Virus record (IMG/VR): IMGVR_UViG_3300021197_000450
Span: 1 to 54,097 of that record
Reading direction: 5' to 3' (one strand)
Length of the DNA stretch: 54,097 nucleotides
DNA from: a virus
Part shown: positions 1 through 8,132 of the stretch, piece by piece
How positions within the stretch are numbered: the stretch's first letter is position 1
Layout of the letters: the number at the start of each line of letters is the position of its first letter
Translations under genes and position numbers: made by a program
Notes under the pieces: generated by a model
Seen by the model: only the letters and a program-made list of their open reading frames with translations
What the model was told of the DNA's origin: nothing
The model's database searches: none

Positions 1-1415
1 TGTTGTAAAAGAGTATAGTTTTTCTTTTTGTCTACATGCATGTCATCAGCTATATCATATAATGTAGTATGCTTGCCGTTCTCCGATTTTCTTAATCCTC
101 TACCAATACTTTGTAAGACCTTTACTTGCGACTTTGATGGCGAAGCAAAGATAATATTATGTAGATTTTTAATGTTAACACCTGTTGAAAAAGTGCCTAG
201 AGAGGCAACGATAATAGCATTCTTCTCTTTTTCAACGATCTTTCTAATCTCTTCTCTGGCTTCACCATCAACTTCACCAGAGACGTAAAATACTTTTCTA
301 TTCTCATCTACTTTATTTTTGATCAAATCAAAAAGTATTTTACCATGCTTATCAACATACTGAAATAGTACTAGAGTGTTACCGTCCTGCTGCACTGCCA
401 AGTTTTTAATTAGACGATTGCGTTTAACATTGCCTACAATATAGTCCATTTCATAGTGGTAATCTTTACTATTTATAATGTCCTTACACACCTCTCTTGG
501 ATATCGCAGTCTCAGTATGTTAATTTTTAGCTCTGCAAGTGTGTCTTGATCCATAAGATTTCGAGTAGTAGTTACTTTATACACTCTACCAAATAGTCCT
601 TCTAGCACAAGCTTGTGACACTGTGTGCCGTCTAACGTACCTGTAGTGCCTATTCTATACTCCGCTTCTCTTGATTTATTCATCAATCCTGTAAGAGATT
701 TTGCTTTGAATGTGTGTACTTCATCGCCAAAGATGCAGCCAAATTGTTCAAACCATGTGCCAGGAAGTTTATAGATTGATTGCCATGTTGAAATGAATAC
801 TCTCTGTGAAATATTATTTTTAGGCATACCAGAATAGATTCTGTGACAAACTTCTGATGCTTCTAGTCCATACTGCTCAAAGTCAGAGAACATCTGTTGC
901 ACAAGACCAGTTGTTGGCACGACAATCAGAATTCTATTATCATAATGCTCAAGATACCACATCATCAAAATATAGATAATTAGAGACTTGCCAGAACCTG
1001 TAGGAGAAAGTAGAATAGCTCTCTTGCTGTGTAGTGCTTGAATTACAGCATCAAATTGATACCGTCTAACTTCAAACGGTAGTCTTAGCTTACCAATAAA
1101 CTCATAGACTTCTTTAGGGTTCACATCTTCTGCTTGTCCTGGATTTCCATAAACATCATCTGTGTCAATGTCTAGCTTGTAGTTTCTAGGCCCAACAAAA
1201 TCTTGTAAGTATTCCCATAGACCAACAGGTAGTTCGTTGTTACGAACATTAAACAGACGTGTTTTACCATCCCACTTACCACTCTTATAAGCAGGCATGT
1301 ATTTGTAGCCAGGAGTTTCGAATGAAAAATAATCATTCAACTCACTGGCTACATGAGGTTCACATTGAAGTTGTAGTGCAGAATAGTTTTTTTGCTTAAC
1401 TACTAAGTCTGGCAT
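1..1415 (-). CDS. uvsW: UvsW-type DNA/RNA helicase (partial, C-terminus beyond left edge)
   Basis: This is a superfamily 2 helicase of the T4 UvsW family. UvsW unwinds branched DNA and R-loops and moves phage replication from origin-dependent to recombination-dependent initiation. The visible 471 codons start at ATG 1415, which overlaps the previous stop as TAATG, and stay open to base 1. T4 UvsW has about 500 residues, so only a short tail is missing. The N-terminal region (GYKYMPAYKSGKWDGKTRLF, about residues 35-60) matches the UvsW N-terminal domain. Walker A is PTGSGKS with Lys143, motif II is GDEVH at 230-234, and motif VI is QSIGRGLR from Gln435. It is the last visible gene of an operon with uvsY and a phosphoribosyltransferase gene. 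The identification rests on recall of the T4 sequence and on these motifs. Confidence 0.93.
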   Translation of the reverse strand, partial: MPDLVVKQKNYSALQLQCEPHVASELNDYFSFETPGYKYMPAYKSGKWDGKTRLFNVRNNELPVGLWEYLQDFVGPRNYKLDIDTDDVYGNPGQAEDVNPKEVYEFIGKLRLPFEVRRYQFDAVIQALHSKRAILLSPTGSGKSLIIYILMMWYLEHYDNRILIVVPTTGLVQQMFSDFEQYGLEASEVCHRIYSGMPKNNISQRVFISTWQSIYKLPGTWFEQFGCIFGDEVHTFKAKSLTGLMNKSREAEYRIGTTGTLDGTQCHKLVLEGLFGRVYKVTTTRNLMDQDTLAELKINILRLRYPREVCKDIINSKDYHYEMDYIVGNVKRNRLIKNLAVQQDGNTLVLFQYVDKHGKILFDLIKNKVDENRKVFYVSGEVDGEAREEIRKIVEKEKNAIIVASLGTFSTGVNIKNLHNIIFASPSKSQVKVLQSIGRGLRKSENGKHTTLYDIADDMHVDKKKNYTLLQ

Positions 1416-1801
1416 TATGCAGTCTTAGAGGGCATTTGAAACAATGCATTGATATGTCTCTTATCAATTTTATTACGAGCAAAGACTGTCCAACAGATAA
1501 TATTATCATCTGGATAATGTTCTTCAATAAAATCTCTAAAGCTAGTGCCTGTAGTATATACATCATCTACAATAAGAACAGGATCATCAGAATTACCTGT
1601 AGCAGATTCATTGAGGATATCACCAAGACGTTTACCGCCTCGAGGAATACCAACTGCTTTACGAAAAGGTCTTTTTTCATGCTCTAAAATCATTTTTGCA
1701 AGACAGCGCCAGTCACTCACATATAGAGCGTCCATCTCAATCTTCCATCCTAATTTTAGACCAGCATGAGAAGTAAACTCCTCATCAACAAACATAGCCA
1801 T
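1415..1801 (-). CDS. Phosphoribosyltransferase-fold protein
   Basis: The 128-residue product carries the type I phosphoribosyltransferase signature: the PRPP-binding loop VLIVDDVYTTGTSF at about residues 75-88 (acidic pair Asp79-Asp80) and an upstream loop AVGIPRGGKRLGDIL around 49-63. Members of this fold transfer phosphoribose from PRPP to a base, but some are regulators, and the substrate cannot be read here. I place the start at ATG 1801 because a GGAGG ribosome-binding site lies five bases upstream and the uvsY stop is directly before it. An in-frame ATG 33 bases upstream would lie inside uvsY. The gene is sandwiched between uvsY and uvsW, an unusual place for a nucleotide enzyme, and it overlaps uvsW as TAATG. 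It might salvage bases or have a structural or regulatory role in recombination. Confidence 0.8.
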   Translation of the reverse strand: MAMFVDEEFTSHAGLKLGWKIEMDALYVSDWRCLAKMILEHEKRPFRKAVGIPRGGKRLGDILNESATGNSDDPVLIVDDVYTTGTSFRDFIEEHYPDDNIICWTVFARNKIDKRHINALFQMPSKTA

Positions 1802-1802
1802 A

Positions 1803-2252
1803 TTAGCCTCCGGCTTCAAAACGTCTCCAATCAATCATATTCTTAATTGTAGAATGACGCCATTTTAAGTTATTAATAATTTCATCTAATGTATCTAGCA
1901 CAGTCTTAAAATACTGAATTCGTTCTTCAGACTTCTGAATATCTGTGTCTGCATCATAATAATAATTCATCTCACCTTTTAGGACTTTTATCCCTTTGAA
2001 AGGATCAAACTCCCAACCTTTTTCTTTGATATCTTGCTCAGTCATTTTGCCGTTGTAATAAAGCCACTTTGCTTTCAGAAGAATTTTTTGTTCATTCTCT
2101 GTTGCTACAAGTTTAACTTTTGTGAGTGATCGTAGTTCAAGATATTTGGCATGGAGAGAGGGCGTCTGTCTAGATGCTTCATCTAAATTAAATTCGCTAA
2201 TCTCACAGTCGTCTTGCCACATCTTTAGAATGCTATTCAAATCAAGTTTCAT
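1803..2252 (-). CDS. uvsY: UvsY recombination mediator
   Basis: UvsY is the recombination mediator that loads the UvsX recombinase on gp32-coated single-stranded DNA. The product (149 residues from ATG 2252; T4 has 137) shares the helical Lys-rich character of T4 UvsY, a KAKWLYYNGKMT segment resembling T4 KARLDYYSGRG, and the C-terminus RRFEAGG resembling T4 RAFEAGK. Two ATGs are possible, at 2258 and 2252. The AAGG motif at 2264-2261 is only two bases from the first and eight from the second, so 2252 is preferred. A sigma70-like promoter sits just upstream and would serve uvsY, the phosphoribosyltransferase gene and uvsW. Neither UvsX nor gp59 is in this window. Confidence 0.9.
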   Translation of the reverse strand: MKLDLNSILKMWQDDCEISEFNLDEASRQTPSLHAKYLELRSLTKVKLVATENEQKILLKAKWLYYNGKMTEQDIKEKGWEFDPFKGIKVLKGEMNYYYDADTDIQKSEERIQYFKTVLDTLDEIINNLKWRHSTIKNMIDWRRFEAGG

Positions 2253-2283
2253 TATCATATCCTTGCAGGGTTATACTGCATTT

Positions 2284-2311
2284 ATTATAGCATATTAGCC
2301 TTTAAATTCAA
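2284..2311 (-). promoter_or_regulatory. Sigma70-like promoter for the uvsY operon
   Basis: On the minus strand TTGAAT (2311-2306), a 16-base spacer ending in TGC, and a perfect TATAAT (2289-2284) form an extended -10 promoter. It overlaps the 3' end of the tail-tube-like gene. The -10 ends 31 bases before ATG 2252. Unlike the structural operons, this one has no TATAAATA late motif, which suggests early or middle expression by host sigma70. Confidence 0.65.
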
Positions 2312-2807
2312 AGCCTGTAAATGCAAAGCTAACATTAAAAGTCAAGTATTCAACACTAGATGCAATAGAAGTAAGTTCTAGTCCACTCAGAGAAGTTGGT
2401 GTACAGCCCTTATAGAGTACTCTCTTTGTCTGATTACTATGACTAGTTAAAATAGAAACAGAAATGTCTGCTTGACTAGGCGGTCTTGAAGCACTTCTAC
2501 TCGATCTTGGGCCTTCATTAACATGTTCTTCATTGACTAATCTCTCAAGCCATGCATAGATTTCTGTATATGACTTGATATCTTCATCAAGAATAAAAGA
2601 GATAGAAAGCTCAGAATATGAAATCGTATCACCAGGTAATGCTATGTTATCAATTCCTTTAAATGGCATAGCTGGCGCACCAAGATTTGTGTCTGGGTGA
2701 TTGACTGATTGTGCAAAGAATTCCAAGTTAGGATAATTCTCTCTGTCAATAACGACTTTAAATCCAGTTGGCTGTAGGTAGTTCTGATTTTTTGTCAGTG
2801 TAGCCAT
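2295..2807 (-). CDS. Tail-tube-fold (gp19-family) structural protein, downstream of gp23
   Basis: The 170-residue product opens with MATLTKNQNYLQPTGFKVVI and has the alternating strand pattern and length of the T4 gp19/gp54 tail-tube family (gp19 Pfam family). Segments such as PGDTISYSELSISFILDEDI and the C-terminal strand VEYLTFNVSFAFTGFEF fit the tube beta-barrel. It is distinct from the main tube gene at 8148-8675 and from a third member at 46181-46687. Its role may be a minor tube, baseplate-tube or capsid-associated protein; sequence alone does not decide. It has its own late promoter and a GGAG ribosome-binding site seven bases before ATG 2807. The Arg-Ser-rich stretch near residues 100-112 (GPRSSRSASRPPS) looks like a flexible loop. 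Confidence 0.7.
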   Translation of the reverse strand: MATLTKNQNYLQPTGFKVVIDRENYPNLEFFAQSVNHPDTNLGAPAMPFKGIDNIALPGDTISYSELSISFILDEDIKSYTEIYAWLERLVNEEHVNEGPRSSRSASRPPSQADISVSILTSHSNQTKRVLYKGCTPTSLSGLELTSIASSVEYLTFNVSFAFTGFEFKG

Positions 2808-2814
2808 TTATTTA

Positions 2815-2850
2815 CTCCAAAAAGAAAGGGTAGACCTTTCGATCTACCCT
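2815..2850 (-). terminator. Rho-independent terminator after gp23
   Basis: On the minus strand AGGGTAGATC and GGTCTACCCT pair around a GAAA tetraloop (2850-2827), with one G-U wobble. The stem is followed by TTCTTTTT (2826-2819). It ends the transcript of the capsid operon. The late promoter of the next gene lies against its upstream arm. Confidence 0.88.
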
Positions 2851-2852
2851 AG

Positions 2853-2860
2853 TATTTATA
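2853..2860 (-). promoter_or_regulatory. T4-type late promoter (TATAAATA) for the tube-like gene
   Basis: A perfect minus-strand TATAAATA occurs between gp23 and the next gene. T4 late transcription starts about six bases downstream, here near 2847-2846, which is inside the first arm of the gp23 terminator hairpin. The new transcript would therefore lack part of the stem. Confidence 0.7.
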
Positions 2861-2887
2861 CTACAATTATTATTGTTTTAATTAGAC

Positions 2888-4225
2888 TTAGCTAAGGATG
2901 TTAGCAACTCTAAAGATTCTGTAGTATTGGTTAGTCTTAACAGCAGCCAGACCGTTAGAAGGTGTGGAACCAACGAATGGGTTGGAAGCCATGCCGTAAC
3001 GTGTCTTAAAGCCGATCTTTGGCTGGAAGTCATTCTCGCCAACCGCACGAACCATGGTAAGTGGCACGTATGGACAGTAGAATACACCAGCGTCGTATGC
3101 GTTAGAACCTTTGTAACCAACAGTAGCATAGTCTGTAGTTGCATATGGATCAATGTATACTTTCATCTTGCCGTTCAGAACACCAGCAAACGTGTTGCCT
3201 GTGTCGTCTACCTGCAAGTTTGCAGAGATAGCAGGAGAGTAGTCAAGCATACCAGCAGCAGCAAGAGCAGATGCTACATCAGACGAACAGATGAGGAAGT
3301 TACCACGACCACGGCGAGTCTCTTTAGCAATCGTGTTAGCATCTTTCTCAATCTGGAAGATCAAGCCTTTGAACTTCTCTACAGACCAGCGACCATCAGC
3401 ATCAGTGTTCAGGTCAAAGTCAGCAGAAGGAGAACCAGCAGCGGTAAGAGCGCCACCAGACTTAGCTTGGGAGTTAATGGTACGAATAACTTCACGGTTA
3501 ATTTCTGCCAGAATTTCAGCGGACAGAATGTTAGCCAGCTCAGTTTCAGCGTCGAGACCATGAATAGCTTTCAGGTCTTGAGCCAGTTCCATTGTGTACT
3601 CAGCTTTGAGCGCACGAGTCGTAGCAGTTACTGTCTGCTTCTCAATCGTGAAACCCATCTCAGAGATTGCATTAGTAGAAGCGTCGCCAAGTGCTTCACC
3701 AACTGCGGCAGTCATACCACCTTTAGCAAGAGCAGTTACACGGGCGTCATCAGCAGAAGAGTCAGAGTCAAAGTTAGCTGCATCAAGACCAGCAGGACCA
3801 GCATTTTGGCTACCAGAGTCGCCAGAGAAGCCAGTAAGTGCTTCATCCTTCAGAGCTTCATCGCCAGAAGTAGCACCGCCACGAGTAGTCTTGTACTTAG
3901 ACTTCATCGCAAAGATGAGGCCAGTAGGACCAGTCATTGGCTGTACACCACATACATCGTAAGCCATCAGGTTAGGCATGGAACGACGAACAAGCGAAAT
4001 CAGTACAGGGTTAAATTGAGCAGCGTCACCAGTAACAGTACCAGCCTCGTTAATTGCGCCAAAGGAAGCTTGATTTGCTTCTTCACGCATAGCTACTTCT
4101 TGGTTTTCAAGAATTGCCGCAGTTACTTGCTTGCGGTAATGATCGGAAATAGGACCAGCGGTTTCTTCGTTAAGAACTGGTGCCCACTTATTTACGAGTC
4201 TATCGTAAGAGAGAGGAGCTTGCAT
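2888..4225 (-). CDS. 23: Major capsid protein gp23
   Basis: This is the T4-type major capsid protein. The N-terminus MQAPLSYDRLVNKWAPVLNE and the following GPISDHYRKQVTAAILENQE match the gp23 prohead form. Motifs such as RRSMPNLMAYDVCGVQPMTGPTG and the C-terminal YYRIFRVANIL are diagnostic for gp23. The length of 445 residues is shorter than T4 (521) and typical of marine T4-like phages. In the family, gp21 removes an N-terminal piece of about 65 residues during maturation. An AAGGTG ribosome-binding site lies about ten bases before the ATG. No gp24 vertex paralogue is seen in the window. Codon choice is strongly biased: antisense-stop codons (TTA, CTA, TCA) are nearly absent, as expected of a very highly expressed gene. 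Confidence 0.98.
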   Translation of the reverse strand: MQAPLSYDRLVNKWAPVLNEETAGPISDHYRKQVTAAILENQEVAMREEANQASFGAINEAGTVTGDAAQFNPVLISLVRRSMPNLMAYDVCGVQPMTGPTGLIFAMKSKYKTTRGGATSGDEALKDEALTGFSGDSGSQNAGPAGLDAANFDSDSSADDARVTALAKGGMTAAVGEALGDASTNAISEMGFTIEKQTVTATTRALKAEYTMELAQDLKAIHGLDAETELANILSAEILAEINREVIRTINSQAKSGGALTAAGSPSADFDLNTDADGRWSVEKFKGLIFQIEKDANTIAKETRRGRGNFLICSSDVASALAAAGMLDYSPAISANLQVDDTGNTFAGVLNGKMKVYIDPYATTDYATVGYKGSNAYDAGVFYCPYVPLTMVRAVGENDFQPKIGFKTRYGMASNPFVGSTPSNGLAAVKTNQYYRIFRVANILS

Positions 4226-4248
4226 TTTTTTAATACACCTTTATTTTA

Positions 4249-5355
4249 TTATTGTGGTTTGTGAGATTGCTTAAGTGCAGTAACATAAGCAGCCATTGCG
4301 CCAGAGATTTCCTGCTCTTCAGCAGACTCATCAACTTGCTCTACAGCTACAGTTACTTTCTTTTTGGTGAAGTAAGATTCTTTGATGGTAGCTACTTTCG
4401 AAGCGAAAGTTTCAGCATCTTCAAAATCAATATCTTCGGCTAGGGTTTTCAACTTCTCTACCTGTGTCTCAGCAAGATCACGGGAATGCTCACGAATGAT
4501 TGCATCACGCTTGAGTTCTTCCAGTTCACCAGACATATGGATAGAGGATTCTGTGGTTTCGTTGAGTTTTTCTTCAAGTTCACGAACTTGCTCAGAAAGA
4601 TCATCAACCAAGTCAACTTTAGATTCTGGAACATCAACATAAGCTTCGGTGAAGAGACTCTTAAGACCCTTCATGAAGTCTTCAGCAATCTCAGCACGGA
4701 GACCGTTCTCGATTGCCAACTTGTTTTCTTCCATGAATTTTTCGACAACATAGTTGAGGTAACCATCAATCTGCTCGACCATTTCCTCACGGGTGGTCTT
4801 CAGTTCTTCGTCAAATTCTTCTTGAAGTTCAGATTCAATTCTTGACACTTCTTCAGAAACCTTAGACTTTACAGCAGCTTCCATAATCACAGCAGCTTTG
4901 TCTTTGAATGTTTCAGAAAGAGTTGCTTCAGAATCTGCTAATGCATTCATGTCAGCAGTAACATCAATAGTCACAGCTTCTGCTTTTTCATGAATAGCAG
5001 GTGTAGCATCTTCTACATCTACAGCGTCAAAATCAGTATCTTCCATCATTTTACCGTAAGCTGCCATGAGGTCTTGCTTCTTCATAGCATTCATCTTACC
5101 GTACATTGCATTGATCATACCAGCTTTAGTTTTTGGCATTGGATCACCAGCAGTAGCAGCACCGCCTGGAACTTTAGCTTTAGATGGTGCAGATGCCTTA
5201 ATTTTGGCAGCGTCATCATCAGCAGCTTTTGCGCCATCGACCGCAGCGTCTGCGTTTGCTTCAGACACTTCTTCTGTCTCAGATACCTCGGAAGTTTCTT
5301 CCTCAATAACCTCTTCAACAGATTCAATGTCGTCTACCATTTCCTGTTCGGACAT
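4249..5355 (-). CDS. 22: Prohead core scaffold protein gp22
   Basis: The position between gp21 and gp23 and the composition identify the main prohead core (scaffold) protein. It is 368 residues, very acidic (the N-terminal 60 residues are mostly Glu, Asp, Ser and Ala) and largely alpha-helical coiled coil from about 150 to 310, with Lys/Glu heptad-like patterns. In T4 gp22 organises assembly of gp23 and is then degraded by gp21 to peptides. An AGGAGA ribosome-binding site precedes ATG 5355. It is longer than T4 gp22 (269 residues), mainly through the acidic Ala-rich N-terminal extension. Confidence 0.93.
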   Translation of the reverse strand: MSEQEMVDDIESVEEVIEEETSEVSETEEVSEANADAAVDGAKAADDDAAKIKASAPSKAKVPGGAATAGDPMPKTKAGMINAMYGKMNAMKKQDLMAAYGKMMEDTDFDAVDVEDATPAIHEKAEAVTIDVTADMNALADSEATLSETFKDKAAVIMEAAVKSKVSEEVSRIESELQEEFDEELKTTREEMVEQIDGYLNYVVEKFMEENKLAIENGLRAEIAEDFMKGLKSLFTEAYVDVPESKVDLVDDLSEQVRELEEKLNETTESSIHMSGELEELKRDAIIREHSRDLAETQVEKLKTLAEDIDFEDAETFASKVATIKESYFTKKKVTVAVEQVDESAEEQEISGAMAAYVTALKQSHKPQ

Positions 5356-5367
5356 GTTTATCTCCTA

Positions 5368-6018
5368 TTAAAGATTAATTTTAGAGAGGAAATTTTTAAA
5401 CTCCCGAATCTCAACCGCAGAGCGATCAGACTTAGAAGCATTATTAATTTCAGTCTCAATTCTTTCAAGTTCTTGGGCTTCTAAAACACCGTTATTCCAA
5501 ATCCACTCTACACCTTCCATAATCCCATTAACGAAAGCTGATGGTGCAGATGGGTCTTGTACGATGTCCACAGTATTGAGAATAAAGTCTTTACCGACCA
5601 TATTCACTCCACCTTTTTGCTCAAGAGTTCCCATACCACGAGTTGAAACACCTAGCTTAACTCCACCATCTAAGAGACCTTTAACAATCTGTCCATTAGG
5701 TGTGTCAAGAATAAGTGCCTTTCCCATCACATCATTACCGTTCCAATTAAGTTCGGTGATGCGGTGAGATACTTTATCTAAGTTAATGATAGGGCCTGCT
5801 GGGTGATTCAATTCACCTACCGCACGTTGGGTTTGCACCTGCTCCTTGTCATACTTAGAAACTGCTTGCTCCAAGATTGCTCTTGGATAAATTCTACCAT
5901 TTCGGTTCTTTTGTTCAGCTTGGGCAAAGATACCTTCAATTACATAGTTCTTACCGCCGCCTTCTTTAGCTTCGATAATATACTCAACATTTTCTACATG
6001 CTCTGTAATCAGTTTCAT
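5368..6018 (-). CDS. 21: Prohead maturation protease gp21
   Basis: This is the serine protease that cleaves the prohead core and gp23. The 216-residue product contains the family blocks NRNGRIYPRAILE (39-51), GELNHP with the likely catalytic His72, and GVSTRGMG with the likely nucleophile Ser125. The later IVQDPSAPSAFVNGIMEG segment is also typical. Length is equal to T4 gp21 (212). The start overlaps the previous stop as ATGA with AAGGTGG upstream. It lies in the conserved 67-68-21-22-23 order, so all prohead assembly components come from one late transcript. Confidence 0.97.
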   Translation of the reverse strand: MKLITEHVENVEYIIEAKEGGGKNYVIEGIFAQAEQKNRNGRIYPRAILEQAVSKYDKEQVQTQRAVGELNHPAGPIINLDKVSHRITELNWNGNDVMGKALILDTPNGQIVKGLLDGGVKLGVSTRGMGTLEQKGGVNMVGKDFILNTVDIVQDPSAPSAFVNGIMEGVEWIWNNGVLEAQELERIETEINNASKSDRSAVEIREFKNFLSKINL

Positions 6019-6293
6019 TTAAAAATTCCACCTTGTCCAGTTCTTTTGCCGCCTAACTTAGAAGAGCTTGCTCCACCGAGTCCGCCCTTACTCATCATTT
6101 GACCAAAATTTCGGGCAGACTTCATAGCCTCCCGTTGATTGTCTTCAGTATCAACAGTCTGATTATCATACATGATATGGAAAGTATCACCTTTCTTTGT
6201 AATCATGACTTCACCACCCTTAGTATCTAAGACCTTAACAATCTTATGGCCTTTAGGTGCAATGTTGAGACTAAATTCTTTAAACGTTTTCAT
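6015..6293 (-). CDS. Prohead core protein gp68-position protein
   Basis: A 92-residue product starting MKTFKEFSLNIAPKGHKIVK sits exactly where T4 has gene 68, between 67 and 21. I prefer ATG 6293 over an in-frame ATG at 6338: the longer form would overlap gp67 much further and begins with a Lys/Gln/Ser-rich run. The C-terminal third (MMSKGGLGGASSSKLGGKR) is Gly/Ser/Lys-rich and probably disordered. Function as a minor core protein is inferred from position; I do not see clear similarity to T4 gp68. It overlaps gp67 by 14 bases and gp21 by 4, consistent with translational coupling. Confidence 0.65.
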   Translation of the reverse strand: MKTFKEFSLNIAPKGHKIVKVLDTKGGEVMITKKGDTFHIMYDNQTVDTEDNQREAMKSARNFGQMMSKGGLGGASSSKLGGKRTGQGGIFK

Positions 6294-6483
6294 CTTCGAC
6301 TTCTGTTTCCGTTTCGATTGTAGGTTCTTCAACAGCATTATTAAAAATCTGTGAGGCTACAGTGGCCTTTTCACCTTCAATTCGATCAGATAATTTTGCA
6401 TTAACAAGTTCACTAAATTGTTTTTCAGCTTCAATAAAGTTTTTAGTAGCTACATTATTTAGAAAATCAGCGATTTCAGTCAT
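6280..6483 (-). CDS. 67: Prohead core protein gp67
   Basis: This 67-residue acidic helical protein (start MTEIADFLNNVATKNFIEAE) has the size, charge (C-terminal EPTIETETEVEDENV) and position of T4 gp67, a small prohead core component needed for correct capsid length and shape. The family signature of a short helical N-terminus followed by an acidic tail cleaved by gp21 fits. It is the first gene after a perfect late promoter and so heads the 67-68-21-22-23 operon. Confidence 0.8.
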   Translation of the reverse strand: MTEIADFLNNVATKNFIEAEKQFSELVNAKLSDRIEGEKATVASQIFNNAVEEPTIETETEVEDENV

Positions 6484-6513
6484 TTACTTACCTCAATTGA
6501 AATTATGTAATAA

Positions 6514-6521
6514 TATTTATA
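6514..6521 (-). promoter_or_regulatory. T4-type late promoter for the prohead/capsid operon
   Basis: A perfect minus-strand TATAAATA occurs 30 bases before the gp67 ATG, in the AT-rich 58-base gap after gp20. It would drive 67-68-21-22-23 up to the terminator at 2815-2850. Confidence 0.8.
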
Positions 6522-6541
6522 ATAATTAAAAATTAAACGAT

Positions 6542-8086
6542 TTATTCTTCTTCTTCTTCTGGTTCTGCAATCTCACCAGATTTTTTCTCATCAGCAATAT
6601 CTTTGTCCATTTGCTTAATATCATCATCTGTTAACATAAGAACATTTTTCTGAACCCAAGACTTAGAGTAGAACATACCAACATATGACTCCATATTTTG
6701 AAGTGTGCCAATACGTTCTCTTAACATTTCGGTTTCTTTTAATTCTGCAAAATAGTTGTCTGTGATAAAGTCAATTAGAATACTTCTTTTCCAATTTTCC
6801 CAATCATCTTCTGTGATGATACCTTTCAACAGAAGCTGTTTCTTGAGAATGTTCATAAACAGTTCAGAGAATCTTTTGCGTAATCTAGAAATAAATTTAT
6901 GAAACTTAAATTCATCTCTTGTGATTTCAGATGATCTACCTAAGATGCCACCTTGTTCTTCTGGATTAATACGACCAATTGGAACATTAAGTGCTTTGAA
7001 TACTTTCTTTTGAAAATAAATAATATCATCAATCTCACCAAGATTTTGCCCACCTGGTAATGTCGAAATCTCTGTACCTCTACCGCCTTCACGTCTTGGA
7101 AGCCAGAAGTCTTCAAGCATAGACATATGCTTTTGATCGTTTTTCATCTCACCTGTGTTTGCATCATATACAAGCTTATTGCGATAGCGAGCCATAATGT
7201 CTTTAAGATATTGCTCGGCTTTACCTCTAGGTAAGTTACCTACATCAATATAGAAGATACGGCGTTCAGGCGCTCTTGCAAGACGGTAGATAACTAATGC
7301 ATCTTCCATCATGCGTAATTGATTGATAGGCTTAATTGCCTTATGTAGATAAGAGATTACTTTTTTACGCTGTGAGTCTAAAAGTCCACTTGTAACATAA
7401 CTAATAGAATCTGTAGAAATCTTAACAGCATTGTTTGAAATGCTATTTCCAGAAGACCGTGTTAAGTTACTGCCGGCAGCATCATCGCTGTAAATGTAAT
7501 ATTCATCTACTTTCTTAACAACGTTTGCGCCTGTTGCAGTGTCTCTTTCTTTTTTGACTTCTTTGACTTTACGAATTTTAGTAGAGTCTACAGGTCTAAT
7601 TTCTTGAATACCTTCTTGTGGTCTTTTTGGATCAACCACCAAGTGATGGTAAATTCTACCATCAACATAGTATCTACGGAAAATATCATGCCCGTAGTTC
7701 TGAAAATCTAACATATTTGAAATATTGTCAAATTCTTCTTTGATTTGTTTTTTGATAGAGTCTGATGTTTCCACATTGTCAAGACCAATCTGAATAATTT
7801 CATCTTCACCAGAAATTACTTCATTTACAATATCTTCAATTGCAGCGTCTACTTCTGGATGAGTTGCTAAGTCTCTATACTTTTTAATTAAGTCTTTGTC
7901 GTCTTTTGCTTTTTCGCCGCTAAGATCAACAAAGGAACCATAATAACTACCAGATGCAGTGACATATCCTGCGCCATCATCATCTAGTGGCGGCACAATA
8001 GAGGGCAATTGCTCTTTTTCTTTTTGTCTATTAGCTCTTTTGATTTCGAAGCCGAAAACTTTTAAGCTATTTGCATCTTCTGCCAA
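6542..8086 (-). CDS. 20: Portal protein gp20
   Basis: This is the portal vertex protein, the dodecameric channel that nucleates the prohead, docks terminase and later joins the neck. The 514-residue product (T4: 524) contains gp20 blocks HPEVDAAIEDIVNEVI (about 77-92), DGRIYHHLVVDP, RLARAPERRIFYIDVGNLPR and IGRINPEEQGG. The C-terminal 15 residues are an acidic tail (EKKSGEIAEPEEEEE). The best start is a TTG at 8086 with GGAG seven bases upstream, because no ATG or GTG gives a comparable N-terminus. The preceding gap has a terminator and a probable late promoter. Confidence 0.97.
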   Translation of the reverse strand: MAEDANSLKVFGFEIKRANRQKEKEQLPSIVPPLDDDGAGYVTASGSYYGSFVDLSGEKAKDDKDLIKKYRDLATHPEVDAAIEDIVNEVISGEDEIIQIGLDNVETSDSIKKQIKEEFDNISNMLDFQNYGHDIFRRYYVDGRIYHHLVVDPKRPQEGIQEIRPVDSTKIRKVKEVKKERDTATGANVVKKVDEYYIYSDDAAGSNLTRSSGNSISNNAVKISTDSISYVTSGLLDSQRKKVISYLHKAIKPINQLRMMEDALVIYRLARAPERRIFYIDVGNLPRGKAEQYLKDIMARYRNKLVYDANTGEMKNDQKHMSMLEDFWLPRREGGRGTEISTLPGGQNLGEIDDIIYFQKKVFKALNVPIGRINPEEQGGILGRSSEITRDEFKFHKFISRLRKRFSELFMNILKKQLLLKGIITEDDWENWKRSILIDFITDNYFAELKETEMLRERIGTLQNMESYVGMFYSKSWVQKNVLMLTDDDIKQMDKDIADEKKSGEIAEPEEEEE

Positions 8087-8100
8087 AATTTATCTCCAAA

Positions 8101-8130
8101 TAAAAGTAATAGGGGAGAGATTGTCTCCCC
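8101..8130 (-). terminator. Rho-independent terminator after gp19
   Basis: On the minus strand GGGGAGA (8130-8124) pairs with TCTCCCC (8118-8112) around a five-base loop. It is followed by an AT-rich stretch, TATTACTTTTATTT. It closes the gp18-gp19 transcript. Confidence 0.78.
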
Positions 8131-8132
8131 CC

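Noticed and set aside
470-477. TATAAATA on the minus strand inside uvsW
   Set aside because: It is inside a conserved coding region with no gene start downstream within the window. An AT-rich genome gives some chance matches.
2927-4264. 445-codon open frame on the plus strand opposite gp23
   Set aside because: It is codon-aligned with gp23 and stays open only because gp23 avoids TTA, CTA and TCA codons. The predicted protein is low-quality (Ser/Arg/Cys-rich) with no ribosome-binding site. It reflects codon bias in a highly expressed gene.
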